A stretch of 64,000 nucleotides of DNA from an uncultured Muribaculaceae bacterium (lineage in GTDB: Bacteria; Bacteroidota; Bacteroidia; Bacteroidales; Muribaculaceae): positions 40,770 through 104,769 of the forward strand of contig CAJTSR010000009.1 in the NCBI GenBank assembly GCA_910579035.1, read 5' to 3'. How positions within the stretch are numbered: position 1 is the stretch's first letter; every line of letters starts with the position of its first letter. Below are positions 61,240 to 64,000 of the stretch, in pieces. Under the pieces are notes generated by a model, which was not told the DNA's origin, did no database searches, and worked only from the letters and a program-made list of their open reading frames with translations. The translations under genes and the position numbers were made by a program.

Positions 61240-61848
61240 CTATTTCTGGGGCGTGCGCGAAGCCACTCCGAGATATCCTCCGTGGTGACGTTTGGCATAT
61301 TCCTGCCGCGTGAAGCCGATAGCCTGCATCGTGTTTACCACCAGCACGTCGCCTATCACCGTCATCATAGTGGTAGAAGTGGTAGGCGTAAGCCCGAGCG
61401 GGCACACCTCGGGAGCCGGCGCCGTAAGCAGCGTTATATCGGCAAGCTGCGCCAAGGGGCTGTCGGGAGCGCCTGTGATTACAAGCACCGGTATGTCGGA
61501 GTAAAGACCGTGGAGAAGCTCCACAAGCTCGAGGATTTCACGCGTCTTGCCGCTGTTGGATATGAAGAGCACTATGTCGTCGGGCTGCACCACGCCGAGG
61601 TCGCCATGCTGCGCCTCGCTCGGATGCAGGTATACCGCCGGAGTGCCCGTCGACGAAAAGGTGGTGGCTATGTTCATGGCAATCTGCCCGGCCTTGCCCA
61701 TACCTGAGGTGACGAGCTTGCCCTTGCGGCGATGAACACGATCCACGATAGCCTCCACAGCCTTTTCATAACCATCTGTGACAGGAATTGCGAGTATCGC
61801 CTCGCTCTCGGCGCGCAAAATTTCGCGCATTGACTGTTTGACGTCCAT
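61240..61848 (-). CDS. KpsF/GutQ-type SIS domain isomerase lacking CBS domains
   Basis: The 202-residue protein contains only the SIS domain of arabinose-5-phosphate isomerases (LVTSGMGKAGQIAMNIATTF, YLHPSEAQHGDLGVV, SNSGKTREI, and H-rich YAKRHHGGYLG). The usual pair of CBS domains at the C-terminus is absent. It may make arabinose 5-phosphate for KDO, as reported for short forms. It is first in a two-gene unit with a PfkB-type kinase, under the promoter at 61876-61906. Confidence 0.9.
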   Translation of the reverse strand: MDVKQSMREILRAESEAILAIPVTDGYEKAVEAIVDRVHRRKGKLVTSGMGKAGQIAMNIATTFSSTGTPAVYLHPSEAQHGDLGVVQPDDIVLFISNSGKTREILELVELLHGLYSDIPVLVITGAPDSPLAQLADITLLTAPAPEVCPLGLTPTTSTTMMTVIGDVLVVNTMQAIGFTRQEYAKRHHGGYLGVASRTPQK

Positions 61849-61875
61849 TGGGGTCGTTGGTTTTCAAATCAGACA

Positions 61876-61906
61876 CAAAAGTAAGTAAAAAAACTTGTAG
61901 CGGCAA
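61876..61906 (-). promoter_or_regulatory. Promoter of the SIS-PfkB operon
   Basis: On the minus strand TTGC (61906-61903) and TACTTTTG (61883-61876) are 19 bp apart. The leader would be about 20 nt. Confidence 0.65.
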
Positions 61907-61941
61907 GTGTCGCGCAAATCGCCACAATCGGTCAAACATCG

Positions 61942-62835
61942 CTAAACACCTCGCATATTGCGCGGATGGTGCAGCAGAATTTCCTCGCGGAGCCGCACAT
62001 TGTCGAGGTGCAGATAAATCTGAGTGGTGCCTATCGACTCATGCCCCAGCATCTGCTGTATGGCCCTGAGGTTGGCTCCGCCCTCGAGCAGGTGGGTGGC
62101 AAAGGAGTGCCGCAGCGTGTGGGGCGACACACTGCGCCTTATGCCGGCCGCCTCGGCAAGGTCGCGCACGATGTAGAACACCATCACCCGCGTGAGATGC
62201 CGCCCACGGCGGTTCAGAAACAGATAGCCCTCCTCGCCGGGCTTGGCGTCGGGCCCTTGGTGGAGCCTCTGGTCAAGGTAAAGGCGCGTCTGCTCCACGG
62301 CATCGGCCGACATAGGCACCATGCGCTCCTTGGCGCCCTTGCCCGACACCACGAGGTATTCCTCGTCGAAGAACACCCGCCGGCGCTCCAGCGTGCACAG
62401 CTCGCTCACGCGCAGCCCCGACCCGTAGAGCATCTCCATTATGGCGCGGTTGCGCTGGCCCGTGTCCGACCCCATGTCGATGGCGGCAAACATAGCGTCC
62501 ACCTCGTCGATCGACAGCACTTCGGGCAGCTTGCGCCCCGCGCTCGGAGTGTCGAGCAGCGCCGACGGATCGTCGGTCCGCACACCTTCGGCCACCAGAT
62601 AGTGGTAATAGCTCTTGATGCCCGACACCATGCGCGCCTGCGAACGGGTGGCGATGCCCATATCGTGCAGGTCGGTAAGGAATGCCGCCAGATGCGACGT
62701 GTCGGCCTGCTCGGACGACACTCCCATCGGAGCGAGCCATTCGAGCAGCCTCTTCACATCGTGTATGTATCCTATCCTCGTATTCTCGGCAAGACCGCGC
62801 TCGAGCATCAGATAGGCTTCGTAAGCTTTCAGCAT
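61942..62835 (-). CDS. xerD: Tyrosine recombinase XerD
   Basis: The 297-residue recombinase has an N-terminal core-binding domain (about residues 1-85) and a catalytic domain with the conserved Arg in GSGLRVSEL, Lys in SGKGAKERMVP, HTLRHSFATHLL, GH in MLGHESIGTTQIY and the nucleophile tyrosine in IYLHL. Length and motifs fit the chromosome-dimer resolving XerD rather than a phage integrase. The ATG at 62835 is preceded directly by an array of 8-bp repeats, so the ribosome binding region is made of repeat units. Confidence 0.94.
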   Translation of the reverse strand: MLKAYEAYLMLERGLAENTRIGYIHDVKRLLEWLAPMGVSSEQADTSHLAAFLTDLHDMGIATRSQARMVSGIKSYYHYLVAEGVRTDDPSALLDTPSAGRKLPEVLSIDEVDAMFAAIDMGSDTGQRNRAIMEMLYGSGLRVSELCTLERRRVFFDEEYLVVSGKGAKERMVPMSADAVEQTRLYLDQRLHQGPDAKPGEEGYLFLNRRGRHLTRVMVFYIVRDLAEAAGIRRSVSPHTLRHSFATHLLEGGANLRAIQQMLGHESIGTTQIYLHLDNVRLREEILLHHPRNMRGV

Positions 62836-62836
62836 C

Positions 62837-62908
62837 AAGTAGGTAGGTGGTTAGGTTATTAGGTGAGTATGTGGGCAAGTGGCCAGGTGGGTAGGTGAGC
62901 AGGTAGGG
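62837..62908. repeat. Nine units of an 8-bp repeat (AGGTNNNN / ACCTAACC family) upstream of xerD
   Basis: AGGT or AAGT occurs every 8 bp from 62837 to 62901. On the minus strand this is the ACCTAACC family also seen at 12953 and 56342. The array stops 1 bp before the xerD start codon. Confidence 0.85.
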
Positions 62909-62927
62909 AGGCGGCGTGCCGCGTTTT

Positions 62928-62981
62928 CCCTAAGGCCTCTAAAGCCCTTAAAGACCTTAAAGACCCTAAAGCCCTTACAGC
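62928..62981. repeat. Six units of a 9-bp repeat (CCTTAAAGA)
   Basis: Units read CCCTAAGGC, CTCTAAAGC, CCTTAAAGA, CCTTAAAGA, CCCTAAAGC and CCTTACAGC. With the 8-bp array it fills the xerD upstream gap. A small GCGGC/GCCGC hairpin followed by TTTT (62911-62926) lies between them. Confidence 0.85.
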
Positions 62982-63003
62982 GCACGCGCGCCGCTCGGGA
63001 AGC

Positions 63004-63675
63004 CTACAGCGTCCCCTGCTCCACGCAGCGGGCTATTCGGTCGAGGGTGGCGTCGTCTTTGTCCTTGTCGGGCTTGAAGGAGCTTTTAAGGCTCACCCCG
63101 AAGAGCTTGCCGAAGCCCTGCCAGAACGCCGCGCGGAACGTGCCGAGAAACGCCTTCACGATGTCATAGCTCGACTGGTGCGTTTCTCGCTGCACGAGCT
63201 TCACGAGTACCTTGGCCTGCCGCTTCGAGAAACGCTTCAGCACCGGCTTATACTGCTCGAACAGAGCCTTCTCCATAGCCTTGAGGTAATCTTCACGTTC
63301 CTTCTGGGTGGGAAAAGTTTCGATATACTCATATGTTTCTATCAGCGTTTCAGCTATAAGCTTGGCATACGGCAAGGTAAGCTTCACATCGCGCACTGTG
63401 CGCCAGTAGTACTCCTCCTGCTTGCTGTTCTTGAACTTCATGGGAGGATACACCGACAGCTCGCGCAGATGCAAAACCAGCATCGTGTCGCCGGCCTCGC
63501 CCACCCGCACCGAATAACCACGGTACGGGTTGCGGAAAGTCGACGGCACCTCCTGAGCCTCGGCACGCGCGGCCACAGCCGCAGCGGCAGCCTTCTCGGC
63601 TTTCGACAGCTTTTTGGCACACACCGGCGCAACACCGCATAGCGCCATTAATATTACAATGAAGAGAGCGCGCAT
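63004..63675 (-). CDS. DUF4294 family secreted protein
   Basis: The 223-residue protein has a signal peptide ending in PVCA, then a Lys/Ala-rich helix, a short beta part (DTMLVLHLRELSVYPPMKFKN) and helices with YYWRTVRDVKLTLPYAKLI and RQAKVLVKLVQRETHQSSYDI. This matches the DUF4294 family of Bacteroidetes. Function is unknown. The ATG at 63675 is chosen for the signal peptide; the longer frame would run over tRNA-Arg. It lies upstream of xerD on the same strand, and the repeats and small hairpin may separate the two. Confidence 0.85.
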   Translation of the reverse strand: MRALFIVILMALCGVAPVCAKKLSKAEKAAAAAVAARAEAQEVPSTFRNPYRGYSVRVGEAGDTMLVLHLRELSVYPPMKFKNSKQEEYYWRTVRDVKLTLPYAKLIAETLIETYEYIETFPTQKEREDYLKAMEKALFEQYKPVLKRFSKRQAKVLVKLVQRETHQSSYDIVKAFLGTFRAAFWQGFGKLFGVSLKSSFKPDKDKDDATLDRIARCVEQGTL

Positions 63676-63706
63676 ACTCTTATAACGCTCCCGCGCCGCT
63701 ATTATT

Positions 63707-63740
63707 GTCGGACCCGTCAGACTCGTCCGACCCGTCCGAC
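63707..63740. repeat. Four units of a 9-bp repeat (GTCCGACCC)
   Basis: Units GTCGGACCC, GTCAGACTC, GTCCGACCC and GTCCGAC lie in the divergent gap between the DUF4294 gene and the tRNA genes. GTCGGAC at one end can pair with GTCCGAC at the other. Confidence 0.8.
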
Positions 63741-63771
63741 AAAACAAAAATTCAAAAAAATGACGAAAAAA

Positions 63772-63803
63772 TTTGGCCGCATAAAAAATAATGCCTAACT
63801 TTG
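63772..63803 (+). promoter_or_regulatory. Promoter of the tRNA-Arg genes
   Basis: TTTG (63772-63775) and TAACTTTG (63796-63803) are spaced by 20 bp. Confidence 0.75.
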
Positions 63804-63830
63804 CAGTCGCAAATACGGCATAGCCGATTC

Positions 63831-63904
63831 GGCTCCCTAGCTCAACTGAATAGAGCATCTGACTACGGATCAGAAGGTTACAGGTTTGAATCCTGTGGGA
63901 GTCA
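63831..63904 (+). tRNA. tRNA-Arg (anticodon ACG)
   Basis: The acceptor GGCTCCC pairs with GGGAGTC through one G-T pair. The anticodon arm TCTGA-CTACGGA-TCAGA gives ACG, and the T arm is ACAGG-TTTGAAT-CCTGT. CCA is not encoded. A34 would be read as inosine if a TadA-type deaminase is present. Confidence 0.94.
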
Positions 63905-63939
63905 CACTTTGATTTCATTTCATATTAGTAGTAGTTCAC

Positions 63940-64000
63940 GGCTCCCTAGCTCAACTGAATAGAGCATCTGACTACGGATCAGAAGGTTACAGGTTTGAAT
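63940..64000 (+). tRNA. Second tRNA-Arg (ACG), cut by the window edge
   Basis: The visible 61 bases are identical to the first tRNA-Arg from its first base. The spacing to the first gene is 35 bp, so both are probably cut from one transcript. Confidence 0.9.

Noticed and set aside
61942..62835. Phage or island integrase near tRNA genes
   Set aside because: Length, motifs and neighbours fit the housekeeping XerD. No attachment repeat of a tRNA end or other phage genes were seen.

Overview
The window is about 64 kb of moderately GC-rich DNA from a member of the Bacteroidales, probably close to the Muribaculaceae. Evidence for this: many promoters carry the Bacteroidetes -7 box TAnnTTTG with a TTTG or TTGC -33 box 19-20 bp upstream. 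There are also NigD-like and Fn3-type lipoproteins, PorT-type outer-membrane barrels, MG2/TonB-plug surface proteins, proteins with type IX-like C-terminal ends, and ECF sigma factors of Bacteroidetes type. The genus assignment is inference. There are no rRNA genes, no CRISPR array and no intact transposase gene.

Layout. 0-2 kb: the end of a membrane protein, then an AT-rich AAA/DUF4143 ATPase behind four 23-bp repeats. 2-6.5 kb: an OmpA-domain protein, flavodoxin, a Tat-exported aldo/keto reductase with ferredoxin clusters, and a NapH-NapG-like polyferredoxin with a possible 20-residue membrane peptide ahead of it. 6.6-13 kb: a large MG2-type surface protein, MalY-type lyase with DUF3737, an M23/LysM peptidase and ndk. 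13-18 kb: a galactose operon (galK, galE, galM and a sugar nucleotidyltransferase, no galT). Its galK gene is bracketed by two inverted copies of a 335-bp non-coding element, and a 22-bp remnant lies at the operon end. 18-23 kb: one 1626-residue protein joining a DEDD exonuclease, a RecQ helicase and a UvrD/Rep helicase, followed by tRNA-Gly(CCC).

23-31 kb: a NigD lipoprotein, an ECF sigma factor coupled to an inner-membrane-anchored protein with a barrel-like C-terminus, and two large secreted proteins. 31-42 kb: an envelope and proteolysis region (Fn3 lipoprotein, S41, C11 and S9 peptidases, MscS channel, BamE-like lipoprotein, PhnP-like hydrolase). 42-49 kb: rsgA, a second ECF sigma factor, a channel with an unusual filter, a beta-helix lipoprotein and a GH51 arabinofuranosidase. 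49-57 kb: a cyclophilin, M16 peptidase, VanZ, M23 peptidase, and the aspT-asdA pair for aspartate decarboxylation. 57-64 kb: holA, an orphan HsdR-N-type nuclease domain, PorT, SUI1, ribH, a PfkB kinase, a KpsF-type isomerase, xerD, a DUF4294 protein and two tandem tRNA-Arg(ACG).

Two layers are not explained by the genes. The first is the 335-bp MITE-like element family around galK, one copy of which separates the helicase gene from its only recognisable promoter box. The second is a set of intergenic arrays of 8- and 9-bp period, which make up almost the whole leader of xerD. The fused exonuclease/RecQ/UvrD protein is the most unusual single gene.
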